A DNA stretch of 36,320 nucleotides, taken from positions 1-36,320 of the forward strand of contig NZ_LJIC01000042.1 in NCBI RefSeq assembly GCF_001295845.1, given 5' to 3'. The notes under the pieces were generated by a model. The model was given only the letters and a program-made list of their open reading frames with translations, did no database searches and was not told the DNA's origin. The DNA is from Rhodopseudomonas sp. AAP120. Its GTDB lineage: Bacteria > Pseudomonadota > Alphaproteobacteria > Rhizobiales > Xanthobacteraceae. Below are positions 26,818-34,456 of this stretch, piece by piece; position 1 is the stretch's first letter; each line of letters starts with the position of its first letter. A program made the translations under genes and the position numbers.

Positions 26818-28002
26818 TTAGCTCACACCAAGCCCCGCCAGTTCCTCCTCCGAATAACCGGCTTCGGTGAGCACCGCGCGGGTATGTTGCCCAAGCGTGG
26901 CGACTTGTGGCGTCGGCGCCGGATTGCCTTGCGACAGCCGGAACGGCTGGTTGAGCACCTTGAACGCGCCGGCGCCGTCTTCGACTTCCGCAAACGCCTG
27001 GCGATGCGCGGTTTGCGGGTCGGCCATCGCTTCGGCCACGGTACGATAGGCGGAGCAGGGCACGCCGTATTTGTCGAGCGCGGCGAGGCATTGCTGCGAG
27101 GTCAGCGTTCGCGACCATGTCTCCATGATGTCCATCAGCTCGGCCCAGTGTTCGCGGCGGTGGTGATATTCGGCGAAGCGGGGGTCGGTGATCAGTTCGG
27201 GATGGCCGCCGGCCTGCATGAAGCTGCGGAACGATTTCTCGCTGGCGATTGCGATCATCACATAGCCGTCGGCAGTCTCGACCGGGCCGAATTGCGGGCG
27301 CGATTGTTTCTTGATCGGGAATTGCGCGCTCTGCATCTCGTTCAGCGTCAGGCTCAGCATCGACTCCAGCATCGACACGTCGATATGCTGGCCCTCGCCG
27401 GTGGACATGCGCTGATACAGCGCCGACGCGATCGCCCCATACGCATAGACGCCGGACACGACGTCGGCGAGATAGATGCCGCAATAGTCCGGTTGGTCGC
27501 GGTTCGGTTGATAGGCGAGGTGGGCGAGATCGTAACCGGACGCCGCGTGGATCGCCGGCGCATAGGCGGGCAGTTCGGCCGAGGGACCGGTCTGGCCGTA
27601 GCCTGAGATCGAGCAGTAGATCAGTTTGGGATTGATCGCGCGCAGCGACGCGTCGTCCAGCTTCAGCCGCTGCATCACGCCGGGGCGGAAATTCTCCACC
27701 AGCACGTCGGCGGTCGCCACCAGCCGCTGCACCGCAGCGCGGCCCTCGGCGGATTTGAGGTCGAGCACCACGCTCTTCTTGCCGACATTGAGCTGGCCGA
27801 ACGCAGTGCTGTAGCCGTCGCGCACCGGCGGCCGGTTCCGCATGGTGTCGCCGTCGCTGGATTCGATCTTGATCACCTCGGCGCCCATGTCGGCGAGCAT
27901 CCGGGTGCAGTGCGGGCCGGCGATGGTGGTCGAGAAATCCAGAACGCGGAGCCCCGCGAAAGCGCTCGCGCGCGGCGTTGCGGTCTGCTGGTCGGCAGTC
28001 AT
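26818..28002 (-). CDS. CoA-transferase family III (CaiB/BaiF)
   Basis: 394 residues. FAGLRVLDFSTTIAGPHCTR and ADMGAEVIKIES at the start, VLVENFRPGVMQRL in the first third and the catalytic-type Asp180 in YLADVVSGVYAYG define the family, which moves CoA between carboxylic acids, as in carnitine, formyl-CoA/oxalate and aromatic-acid routes. The particular acids cannot be told. It is monocistronic as far as visible, in a 115-base separation from the regulator gene upstream; no dehydrogenase or ligase partner is close. Confidence 0.92.
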   Translation of the reverse strand: MTADQQTATPRASAFAGLRVLDFSTTIAGPHCTRMLADMGAEVIKIESSDGDTMRNRPPVRDGYSTAFGQLNVGKKSVVLDLKSAEGRAAVQRLVATADVLVENFRPGVMQRLKLDDASLRAINPKLIYCSISGYGQTGPSAELPAYAPAIHAASGYDLAHLAYQPNRDQPDYCGIYLADVVSGVYAYGAIASALYQRMSTGEGQHIDVSMLESMLSLTLNEMQSAQFPIKKQSRPQFGPVETADGYVMIAIASEKSFRSFMQAGGHPELITDPRFAEYHHRREHWAELMDIMETWSRTLTSQQCLAALDKYGVPCSAYRTVAEAMADPQTAHRQAFAEVEDGAGAFKVLNQPFRLSQGNPAPTPQVATLGQHTRAVLTEAGYSEEELAGLGVS

Positions 28003-28119
28003 TCAGTTCCTCCCGCTGTCGTCTCGTTCATCCGCGACGGCGTCACGGCGAGACGTTGGTTCGACAGGGAGAGGCTAGCGGCTCGCGCCGACGCGGGCAA
28101 ATTCGCGATCGCGGCCGCC

Positions 28120-28806
28120 CTATGGGTCCGACAGCCAGCCCATGCTGAGCGCGAAGCGCACCACTTCGACGCGGTTGTGGAAGCCCAGCTTGGCCATGCC
28201 GCGGGCCTTGTAGGTCTCGACGCTCTTGGCGCCGATCTGCAGCTTGGCCGCGATGGTCTTGTTGCTGTGGCCGACGGCGGCGAGGCGCAGCACCTCGATC
28301 TCCCGGGTGGAGAGGTCGGAGACCGCGCTGTGCTCGTCGCCGTTCTGGATGTGCGGCGCGGTGCGGCCGATGGCGCGCCCGGCGATCGCCGGATCGAGAT
28401 AGATGCCGCCGGTGCCGACCGCGTGAATGCCGCGGATCAATTCGTCGGTGGCCGAGCGCTTCAGCACGTAGCCGGAGACGCCGAGATCGAGCAACTGCCG
28501 CAAGTAAGCGCCGTCTTCGTGCACGGTCAGCACCAGCACGCGGCATTCCGGGCAGGCGGCGAGAAATTTCCGCGCCACCTCGATGCCGTTGAGGCCGGGC
28601 ATCGACAGATCGAGCACGGCGACGTCGGGTCTCAGTTCGATCGCGCGGCGCAGCGCGTTCGGGCCGTCGCTGGCTTCGCCGACGATCTCGATCGCCGGGT
28701 CGCCGGCGACGAGCGCCTTCATGCCGCTGAGCACGACCGGATGATCGTCGGCGAGGAAGACGCGCAGTCTGGAAGGGGCTTGCTGGTCCATCGGAGCTGC
28801 TTCCAT
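28120..28806 (-). CDS. NarL/FixJ-type response regulator of the bacteriophytochrome
   Basis: 228 residues (or 223 from the ATG at 28791, which has GGAAG eight bases before it). The receiver domain has Asp20-Asp21, phosphoacceptor Asp66 in VLDLSMPG, Thr94 and Lys116 in YVLKRSA. A LuxR-type helix-turn-helix occupies the last 60 residues (LSTREIEVLRLAAVGHSNKT, then SVETYKARGMAKLG). The first possible ATG lies two bases after the phytochrome stop, so the pair is one transcript. The type matches the NarX-like kinase half of that phytochrome, and the obvious target is the divergent pucBA promoter. This is the order I recall for the R. palustris BphP4 locus. Confidence 0.94.
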   Translation of the reverse strand: MEAAPMDQQAPSRLRVFLADDHPVVLSGMKALVAGDPAIEIVGEASDGPNALRRAIELRPDVAVLDLSMPGLNGIEVARKFLAACPECRVLVLTVHEDGAYLRQLLDLGVSGYVLKRSATDELIRGIHAVGTGGIYLDPAIAGRAIGRTAPHIQNGDEHSAVSDLSTREIEVLRLAAVGHSNKTIAAKLQIGAKSVETYKARGMAKLGFHNRVEVVRFALSMGWLSDP

Positions 28807-28808
28807 GG

Positions 28809-31136
28809 TTACAACGGAATTCGTGCGAACAGAGCGGTGCCCTTGCCGGGCGCGGATTCGATTTCGAGCGAGCCGCCGACCAGCGTCAGCCGCTCGCGGA
28901 TGCCGAGCAGGCCGAGTCGCTGGGGCGGGCGGTCGGCGTCGGGATTGACGAAGCCGCGACCGTCGTCTTCGACCACCATCGTCACCTGCTGATCGGTCAG
29001 GCGCAGGATGACGCTGACATGCGTCGCGGCCGCGTGGCGGACGATGTTGGTGAGCGCTTCCTGCAGCACGCGATACAGCGTGGTCTCGATCGCCGGCGGC
29101 AGCCGGCGGTCGCCGAGCGTCATGTGCAGGTCGAACTGCACCTGCGCTTTCTCGCTCCAGGCGTCGAGCAGATGCTGGATCGCGGTCTGGATGCCGAGAT
29201 CGTCGAGCGCGGTCGGGCGGATTTCCCAGGCGAGCCGGTTGACCTGGCGGCCGATATCGGCGGTCAGCGTCTTCATTCCGGCGACGCGGTCCTGCAGTTG
29301 CGCGTTGTCGGGCGCGGCCTGTCCCAAATTCTCGAAGCCGAGTTGCAGCAGCGTCAGCGACTGGCCGAGCGTGTCGTGCAGTTCGCGCGCGATCCGCAGC
29401 CGTTCGGCTTCCTGATCCTCGACGGTTCGCCGCAGCACCTGCGACAGATCGGCTTCCACCGACACTCGCCGTCTGGTTTCTTCTTGCAGCGTCTGGGCGA
29501 CGTCCTGCGAGCGGCGCAAGCCGAACTCGACCTGCCGCATCAGCTGCTCCTGCAGCAGCCGCGCCGATCTACGCTCGCGGGCGATGCCGTCGATCCGGCG
29601 CAGCACGACTTCGAGCAACGACAGCCGCAGCCGGTGCGCCGCCTCGATCTCCGATCCGAGCCACGGCTCGGCATGCAGGCGCACCGATTCCTGCCACGCC
29701 GCGAAGCTGCGCCGCGGTGTCAGCAGTTCGCCGCTCGGGCCGACGCCCACCGGCTTGTGCGGATTGCCGGCCCAGGTGACGGTGCGGATCACCTCCGGCC
29801 GGAACCACAGTACGTAGTCGCGCGGCGTTTTCGACAGCGACAGCGCGAGCAGGCCGCTGGCGCGATCGGCGTAAGCTGTCGCCGGCTCGTAGATCAGCGG
29901 CAGGCTATCGGTGTGGAAGATGCCGTCGCTCGAATTGGCGCCGAGCCAGGCTATCAGCGCTTCGGTTTCGGCCGCATCCGGCGTGACGCCGAGGCCGGTG
30001 AACTGGCCATCGATCCACAGGCCGACGCCAGTCGCGGGAATGAAGTCGAGCAGGTTCGGATGAAACCGGATCAGCCCTTCAGCGAGGTCGGATTCCTGGC
30101 TCATCCGCGTCACCAGCTCTTCGTGGATGCGCGTGCTGCGCAGCCGCGCCTCGAGCTGTTCGGCGGCGATCTTGGCTTCGAGCTGCGACGACGCCATCTC
30201 GGCGAACATCTCGCACGACTCGCGCATGCGGTACGGCAGGTAGCGCGGCGAGCCGTGATGGCAGGCGATCAGTCCCCACAGCCTGCCGTGCTGAATCAGC
30301 GACAGCGACATCGACGCCACGACGCCCATATGGGCGAGATACAGCCGGTGCACCGGGGAGATGCTGCGGATCACGCTCTGGCTGAGGTCGAGCGGCTGCC
30401 CCGTCCGCGGATCGACCGTGGGGACGATCGGCGCCGGCGCGTAGCGGGCGTCGGGAATCGCGCGGATCCAGTTGCTGAGATACAGCGCGCGGGCCTGCTT
30501 GGGGATATCGGACTCCGGATAGCGCAGGCCGAGAAAGCTCTCGACGCCGGCGGCGCGGGATTCGGCGATCACTTCGCCGCTGCCGTCGGTGCCGAAGCGA
30601 TACACCATCACCCGTTCGAAGCCGGTGACGGCGCGCACTTCGTCGACCACCGCCTGACAGAACGCCTGCGTGCCGTCCGCACGCTGCACGTGGCGGATCA
30701 TCGACTGCACCAGCGCCAGGGAGTTATCGGGCGCAGCTTCCCGTCGTGGGTCGAACTCCAGCACCAGCAGGCCGGACGCCTGATGCACGACGACGTCCAC
30801 CATCGCCGCGTCGGGCGGGTTGAGTGTGAACGCATGCAGCGGCCGTTCGAGTTTGCGATCCGGGCCGAGCAGCGCGCGGATCTTGCCGATCTGATCGGCC
30901 GACAGCAGCGTCGCCACGGAGGTGCCGGGCAGGCGCTCGGCCGGGACGCCGAATAGTGGCGTCGTGTCACCGGCGGCGTGGATCACCTGCAGATCTTCGG
31001 GCGCCAGCGCCAGCAATGCGCCGTGAGGCTGGATCGAGCCGGGAAGATGAATCGCCTCACGCTCACATCCGGCCTGGCCGGGCGCGTCGAAATTTGCGAC
31101 TATCATTTCGGCGACGTTGTCAATGCCGGACTGCAT
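28809..31136 (-). CDS. bphP: Bacteriophytochrome histidine kinase (PAS-GAF-PHY-HisKA_3)
   Basis: About 775 residues; ATG at 31136 is preceded by an in-frame GTG at 31139 (numbers here count from the GTG). Cys25, just before HLPGSIQPHG, is the position of the biliverdin-linking cysteine. PAS about 20-130, GAF about 140-330 with RYPESDIPKQAR (Asp211, the conserved PASDIP aspartate), His264 in SPVHRLYL and His294, PHY about 340-510 with the tongue motif TPRRSF. The output is a NarX-type kinase, not the usual HisKA: His588 in IARELHDTLGQ, N-box EALTNIVRHA, G-boxes EDDGRGF and GLLGIRER. All photosensory residues I can check are intact, so it should be a red/far-red sensor. It is divergent from pucBA and co-transcribed with its regulator. 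Confidence 0.95.
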   Translation of the reverse strand: MQSGIDNVAEMIVANFDAPGQAGCEREAIHLPGSIQPHGALLALAPEDLQVIHAAGDTTPLFGVPAERLPGTSVATLLSADQIGKIRALLGPDRKLERPLHAFTLNPPDAAMVDVVVHQASGLLVLEFDPRREAAPDNSLALVQSMIRHVQRADGTQAFCQAVVDEVRAVTGFERVMVYRFGTDGSGEVIAESRAAGVESFLGLRYPESDIPKQARALYLSNWIRAIPDARYAPAPIVPTVDPRTGQPLDLSQSVIRSISPVHRLYLAHMGVVASMSLSLIQHGRLWGLIACHHGSPRYLPYRMRESCEMFAEMASSQLEAKIAAEQLEARLRSTRIHEELVTRMSQESDLAEGLIRFHPNLLDFIPATGVGLWIDGQFTGLGVTPDAAETEALIAWLGANSSDGIFHTDSLPLIYEPATAYADRASGLLALSLSKTPRDYVLWFRPEVIRTVTWAGNPHKPVGVGPSGELLTPRRSFAAWQESVRLHAEPWLGSEIEAAHRLRLSLLEVVLRRIDGIARERRSARLLQEQLMRQVEFGLRRSQDVAQTLQEETRRRVSVEADLSQVLRRTVEDQEAERLRIARELHDTLGQSLTLLQLGFENLGQAAPDNAQLQDRVAGMKTLTADIGRQVNRLAWEIRPTALDDLGIQTAIQHLLDAWSEKAQVQFDLHMTLGDRRLPPAIETTLYRVLQEALTNIVRHAAATHVSVILRLTDQQVTMVVEDDGRGFVNPDADRPPQRLGLLGIRERLTLVGGSLEIESAPGKGTALFARIPL

Positions 31137-31215
31137 CACATTTTACTCAATTTTCCGTGTCCGGGAGTCGTCGGACCGGTTTGAGGATGTCCGGTATGAC
31201 ACGGACACCCCTCAG

Positions 31216-31233
31216 TGTCATGTTAAATTGACA
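31216..31233. promoter_or_regulatory. PpsR/CrtJ site 1
   Basis: TGTCATGTTAAATTGACA fits the consensus TGTC-N10-GACA exactly. PpsR/CrtJ is the aerobic repressor (in Bradyrhizobium and Rhodopseudomonas with PpsR1/PpsR2 variants) of photosynthesis genes. It overlaps a TTGACA that could be the -35 of pucB. Confidence 0.85.
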
Positions 31234-31241
31234 AAGATGTG

Positions 31242-31259
31242 TGTCAGGATCATCTTACA
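31242..31259. promoter_or_regulatory. PpsR/CrtJ site 2
   Basis: TGTCAGGATCATCTTACA keeps TGT-N12-ACA with one changed inner base. It begins eight bases after site 1, the spacing known for cooperative tetramer binding by CrtJ. Confidence 0.75.
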
Positions 31260-31281
31260 ATCACTCGGATGTGATCGAAAA

Positions 31282-31313
31282 GGGTGATGAGCCCAGATCA
31301 CCCGGGTCTGGGC
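31282..31313 (+). promoter_or_regulatory. Overlapping alternative hairpins in the puc leader
   Basis: GGGTGAT (31282-31288) pairs with ATCACCC (31297-31303), while GCCCAGA (31291-31297) pairs with TCTGGGC (31307-31313). The two 7-base stems share bases and cannot form together. This is either a leader switch in RNA or a protein-binding inverted repeat, for example for the phytochrome-linked regulator. No experimental support. Confidence 0.45.
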
Positions 31314-31496
31314 GAGCCCCGCATCGGTTCCGCGTCCCAGCGCCAAGTCCTCTTGAAGTTGACGGCGCGGACGGGTGACGAGGCCACCAAAGGAAAGATG
31401 CTGAGACCAACGAACTCCGTTCGGCGTAGCAGCGAAAACTACCTACGTGCGGGTTCAGCACGAAACTGATCGAAAGTCTCTTAGGAGGTTTTTACT

Positions 31497-31652
31497 ATGG
31501 CAGACGATCCCAACAAGGTCTGGCCGACTGGCCTGACGATCGCGGAATCGGAAGAGCTCCACAAGCACGTCATCGACGGTACGCGCATTTTCGGCGCGAT
31601 CGCGATCGTCGCGCACTTCCTGGCGTATGTTTACTCGCCCTGGCTGCACTAA
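31497..31652 (+). CDS. pucB: LH2 light-harvesting beta polypeptide
   Basis: 51 residues: [20 protein letters not shown] begins the polar N-terminus, and one membrane helix follows ([19 protein letters not shown]). His40 (counting Met) is the B850 bacteriochlorophyll ligand and His22 lies at the B800 side. It is nearly the same as R. palustris PucB proteins as I remember them. AGGAGG lies eight bases before the ATG. It forms the alpha-beta unit of the peripheral antenna with the next gene, 12 bases away. Confidence 0.97.
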   Translation: MADDPNKVWPTGLTIAESEELHKHVIDGTRIFGAIAIVAHFLAYVYSPWLH

Positions 31653-31664
31653 GGAGTATCTAAG

Positions 31665-31844
31665 ATGAATCAAGGTCGCATTTGGACTGTCGTGAAGCCG
31701 ACCGTCGGCCTGCCGCTCCTGCTCGGCAGCGTCACCGTGATCGCCATCCTCGTTCACTACGCCGTGCTGTCGCACACCACCTGGTTCCCGAAGTACTGGA
31801 ACGGTAAGACTGCGGCGATCGAGAGCTCGGTCACCATCGGCTAA
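31665..31844 (+). CDS. pucA: LH2 light-harvesting alpha polypeptide
   Basis: 59 residues, start [20 protein letters not shown], one membrane helix and B850 ligand His31. Tyr44 and Trp45 (WFPKYWNG) are both kept; these bond the acetyl groups of B850 pigments and predict a normal 850-nm type antenna, not the 820-nm or low-light variant in which they are replaced. The tail [10 protein letters not shown] is short and differs from the Ala/Pro-rich tails of PucAa/b. AAGGAG sits eight bases before the ATG, overlapping the pucB stop. Confidence 0.97.
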   Translation: MNQGRIWTVVKPTVGLPLLLGSVTVIAILVHYAVLSHTTWFPKYWNGKTAAIESSVTIG

Positions 31845-31848
31845 TTGC

Positions 31849-31897
31849 AGCTTCTCTCGAAGCTGTGTGGCTGGACCGGGATCCAAGGGTCCCGGTC
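31849..31897 (+). terminator. Double hairpin after pucA
   Basis: AGCTTC-TCTC-GAAGCT (31849-31864) is followed by GACCGGGATCC/GGGTCCCGGTC (31874-31897), then GCTTGCTTTG. The second stem is long but the T-run is poor. As in other puc operons it may protect the abundant pucBA message and partly end transcription, so that pucC and the downstream genes are made at a lower level. Confidence 0.65.
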
Positions 31898-32048
31898 GCT
31901 TGCTTTGTAGCCGGGGTGAATCGCGGCGGCGGTTTGATCTGCCGCAGTTCGTCTCCGGCCGCAAAGTGGTGCTGTTCGTTCGGGTCGCCGTTCGTTCGGT
32001 CACGCTGACCAACGTCGCCGGCCTCTCGCAAGCTGGATTTGCTGGACG

Positions 32049-33476
32049 ATGAACACAGTCAGCCAAAAGATGATGAAGGTCTGGGCCTCGCTGGGGCCTC
32101 GCTTTCTGCCATTCGCGGATGCGGCGACGCCGGATCTGCCTCTATCCCGGTTGTTGCGCCTGTCGCTGTTTCAAGTCGCGGTCGGCATGTCGCTGGTACT
32201 GCTGGTCGGCACCTTGAACCGGGTGATGATCGTCGAACTCAACGTGCCGGCCTCGATCGTCGGCGTGATGGTTTCGCTGCCGCTGATCTTCGCGCCGTTC
32301 AGGGCGCTGATCGGCTTCAAATCCGATGTCCATAAATCCGTGCTGGGCTGGCGCCGCGTGCCGTTCCTCTACAAGGGGACGCTGGTGCAGTTCGGCGGTC
32401 TGGCGATTCTGCCGTTCGCGCTGCTGGTGTTGTCCGGCGGCGGCGAGGCCGGTCATGCGCCGGTGTGGATCGGTCAGTTCGGCGCCGCGCTGGCGTTCCT
32501 GCTGATCGGCGCCGGCGTGCATACCACCCAGACGGTCGGGCTCGCGCTCGCCACCGATCTCGCCGCCCCCGAGACGCGGCCGAAGGTGGTCGGCCTGATG
32601 TACACCATGCTGATGTTCGGCATGATCGCGAGCGCGATTATCTTCGGCATGCTGCTGGCTGATTTCTCGCCCGGCCGCCTCATCCAGGTCATTCAGGGCT
32701 CGGCCGTCGTCACCATTGTGCTGAATGCCGTCGCTTCCTGGAAGATGGAAGCGCGCCGCCGCACCGGCGGTGAGGTCGCCACCGCGCATCCCGGTGCGCC
32801 GGCCGGTGGCTTCCGCCAGTCGTGGGACGCGTTCATCTCCGGCGACAACGCGATGCGCCGGCTGATCGCGGTCGGCTTCGGCACCATGGCGTTCAGTATG
32901 GAAGACGTGCTGCTCGAGCCCTATGGCGGCCAGATCCTGCATCTGTCGGTCGGCGACACCACCAAGCTCACGGCGGCGCTGGCGGTCGGCGGCCTGTTCG
33001 GCTTCGGCCTTGCCTCGCGCGTGCTCAGCCGCGGTGCCGATCCGTTCCGGATGGCGAGCGCAGGCGCGCTGGTCGGCATCCCGGCGTTCCTGCTGGTGAT
33101 CTTCGCGGCCGAGCTGCAAGGCGCAGCCTCCGCGCTGGTGTTCGGCTTCGGTACGCTGCTGATCGGTTTCGGCGCTGGGCTATTCGGCCACGGTACGCTG
33201 ACGGCGACCATGAACGCCGCGCCGAAGGATCAGGCCGGGCTGGCGCTCGGCGCCTGGGGCGCGGTGCAGGCCTCCGCGGCCGGCGTGGCGATCGCGCTTG
33301 GCGGCATCCTGCGCGACGCGGTGACGGCGCTGGCGCCGCATCTCGGACCGGCGGCCGGTTACAATTTCGTCTACTGCCTCGAACTGCTGCTGCTGTTCGC
33401 AACGCTGGTGACGATGGTCCCGCTGATCAGGCGACGGGACACCCTTCTGATGCAGGGCCAACCCTCGCGGCCCTGA
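32049..33476 (+). CDS. pucC: PucC-like light-harvesting assembly protein
   Basis: 475 residues, about twelve helices, of the BCH/PucC branch of the MFS. PucC/LhaA proteins assist assembly of LH2 or LH1 and probably hand over bacteriochlorophyll. Seen: LSLFQVAVGMSLVLLVGTLN with the Asn-Arg-Val-Met that follows it, FAPFRALIGFKSDVH, LGWRRVPFLYKGTL, and DLAAPETRPKVVGLMY, all PucC signatures. ATG 32049 has only GGA upstream; the ATG pair at 32070-32073 is an alternative. The next gene starts 18 bases after its stop. Confidence 0.93.
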   Translation: MNTVSQKMMKVWASLGPRFLPFADAATPDLPLSRLLRLSLFQVAVGMSLVLLVGTLNRVMIVELNVPASIVGVMVSLPLIFAPFRALIGFKSDVHKSVLGWRRVPFLYKGTLVQFGGLAILPFALLVLSGGGEAGHAPVWIGQFGAALAFLLIGAGVHTTQTVGLALATDLAAPETRPKVVGLMYTMLMFGMIASAIIFGMLLADFSPGRLIQVIQGSAVVTIVLNAVASWKMEARRRTGGEVATAHPGAPAGGFRQSWDAFISGDNAMRRLIAVGFGTMAFSMEDVLLEPYGGQILHLSVGDTTKLTAALAVGGLFGFGLASRVLSRGADPFRMASAGALVGIPAFLLVIFAAELQGAASALVFGFGTLLIGFGAGLFGHGTLTATMNAAPKDQAGLALGAWGAVQASAAGVAIALGGILRDAVTALAPHLGPAAGYNFVYCLELLLLFATLVTMVPLIRRRDTLLMQGQPSRP

Positions 33477-33494
33477 GAGTGAAACGGAGTCAAC

Positions 33495-34157
33495 ATGACG
33501 CAAATCATCACCCGGTTGTACGATTCCAGCAGCAAGCTCGCTGCGCTGGAAACCGACCTGAAGAAGAGCAATTATCAGTATTCCGTCGTCACCGCCTATC
33601 AGGCGGGCAAGGCGAGCTCCACCGACGATATCATCGCCGCGCTCGGCAGGGCCTATGTGTCGAGCGGTGAGGCGCGGACCTATGCCGACTACGTCAAGAA
33701 GGGCGCGGTCGTGGTCGCCGTGAAGGCCGAATTCGGCTTCGCCGCCAAGGCGGCGGAGATCCTCGACGGCTATCAGCCGAACAAGATCAGCCTGCAGAAG
33801 TCGTCGTCGGCGAGCGCTGAACAGAGCGAAGCGACGCCGTTCTCGAACCTGCTGCACCTCAAGACGCTGCTCGACACGTCGGGGAAGTACAAATCCTATT
33901 CCGGCGACTGGCTGCTCGTCGACAGCGACAAGACCTTTTCGGGTACGCCGCTCGTCATCAGCAGCAAGGGCCCATACCAGTCGTTCTCCGGAACGCCGCT
34001 GCTGCTCGCCAGCAACGGTCCCTACAAGTCCTTTTCCGGGACTCCCCTGTTGCTGGACAGCAGCGGTCCGTACAAATCCTATTCGGGCGAACCGCTGCTG
34101 ATCAACAACCCGACCATCTTCTCCTCCTGGCTGGGCCTGCCAGTGCTCTCTAAGTAA
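33495..34157 (+). CDS. Stress-protein-like domain joined to six 16-residue FSGTPLLL repeats
   Basis: 220 residues, no signal or membrane helix. Residues 1-95 (IITRLYDSSSKLAALETDLK, then YADYVKKGAVVVAVKAEFG and AAEILDGYQP) have the outline of YflT/general-stress-protein-17M-type alpha/beta domains, which I infer from pattern only. A Ser-rich linker of about 35 residues follows. From Gly130 there are five repeats of the form GPYKSFSGTPLLLDSS (the second lacks three residues), and a last degenerate unit TIFSSWLGLPVLSK. CGGAG before ATG 33495 and 18 bases of spacing to pucC show it belongs to the puc operon. I know of no named family for the repeat. A cytosolic factor in antenna assembly or membrane organisation is speculation. 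Confidence 0.85.
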   Translation: MTQIITRLYDSSSKLAALETDLKKSNYQYSVVTAYQAGKASSTDDIIAALGRAYVSSGEARTYADYVKKGAVVVAVKAEFGFAAKAAEILDGYQPNKISLQKSSSASAEQSEATPFSNLLHLKTLLDTSGKYKSYSGDWLLVDSDKTFSGTPLVISSKGPYQSFSGTPLLLASNGPYKSFSGTPLLLDSSGPYKSYSGEPLLINNPTIFSSWLGLPVLSK

Positions 34158-34168
34158 AGGAATTGATC

Positions 34169-34456
34169 ATGAGCGAATACAAAGGACACTCCGGTACTCC
34201 GCTGATTCTCGAGCAGAAGGGCGAGTACGAAGGCTATTCGGGCACCCCGCTGCTGCTGAAGCAGGAGGGGGAATACAAGAGCTTCTCCGGCACGCCGCTG
34301 CTGCTCGAGCAGAAGGGCGAGTACCAGAGCTTCTCGGGTACGCCGCTGCTGCTGAAGCAGGAGGGCGAGTACCAGTCGTTCTCCGGCACGCCGCTGATCC
34401 TGAAGCAGGAAGGCGAGTACAAGTCGTTCTCGGGCTATCCGCTGCTGCTCAACTTC
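34169..34456 (+). repeat. Six tandem 48-base coding repeats
   Basis: Six 48-base units without spacers, coding for the six 16-residue repeats. Units differ at many third positions and serine codons (agc and tcg), while the residues stay nearly constant, which points to selection on the protein rather than recent DNA duplication. Confidence 0.9.

Larger units (their letters stand above)
31140..31496. promoter_or_regulatory. Divergent bphP-pucB control region
   Basis: 357 bases without a gene. It holds two PpsR/CrtJ-type palindromes (31216-31233 and 31242-31259), an inverted repeat ATGACAC...GTGTCAT (31196-31202 and 31215-31221) overlapping the first, and two mutually exclusive hairpins (31282-31313) in the likely puc leader. 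AGGAGG at about 31483-31488 serves pucB. TTGACA at 31228-31233 could be a -35 element, with a poor -10. Confidence 0.75.

Noticed and set aside
28120-31136. The tandem BphP2-BphP3 locus of R. palustris
   Set aside because: Only one phytochrome is present and its kinase is of HisKA_3/NarX type next to a LuxR-type regulator, which fits the BphP4 arrangement better.
31665-31844. Low-light (LH4 / PucAd-type) alpha subunit
   Set aside because: Tyr44 and Trp45 are retained. The tail resembles short-tailed PucA forms, but the pigment-bonding residues indicate an ordinary 850-nm type.
34169-34456. CRISPR-like or minisatellite array
   Set aside because: The 48-base units are contiguous, without spacers, and code for protein with strongly kept residues and varied synonymous sites.
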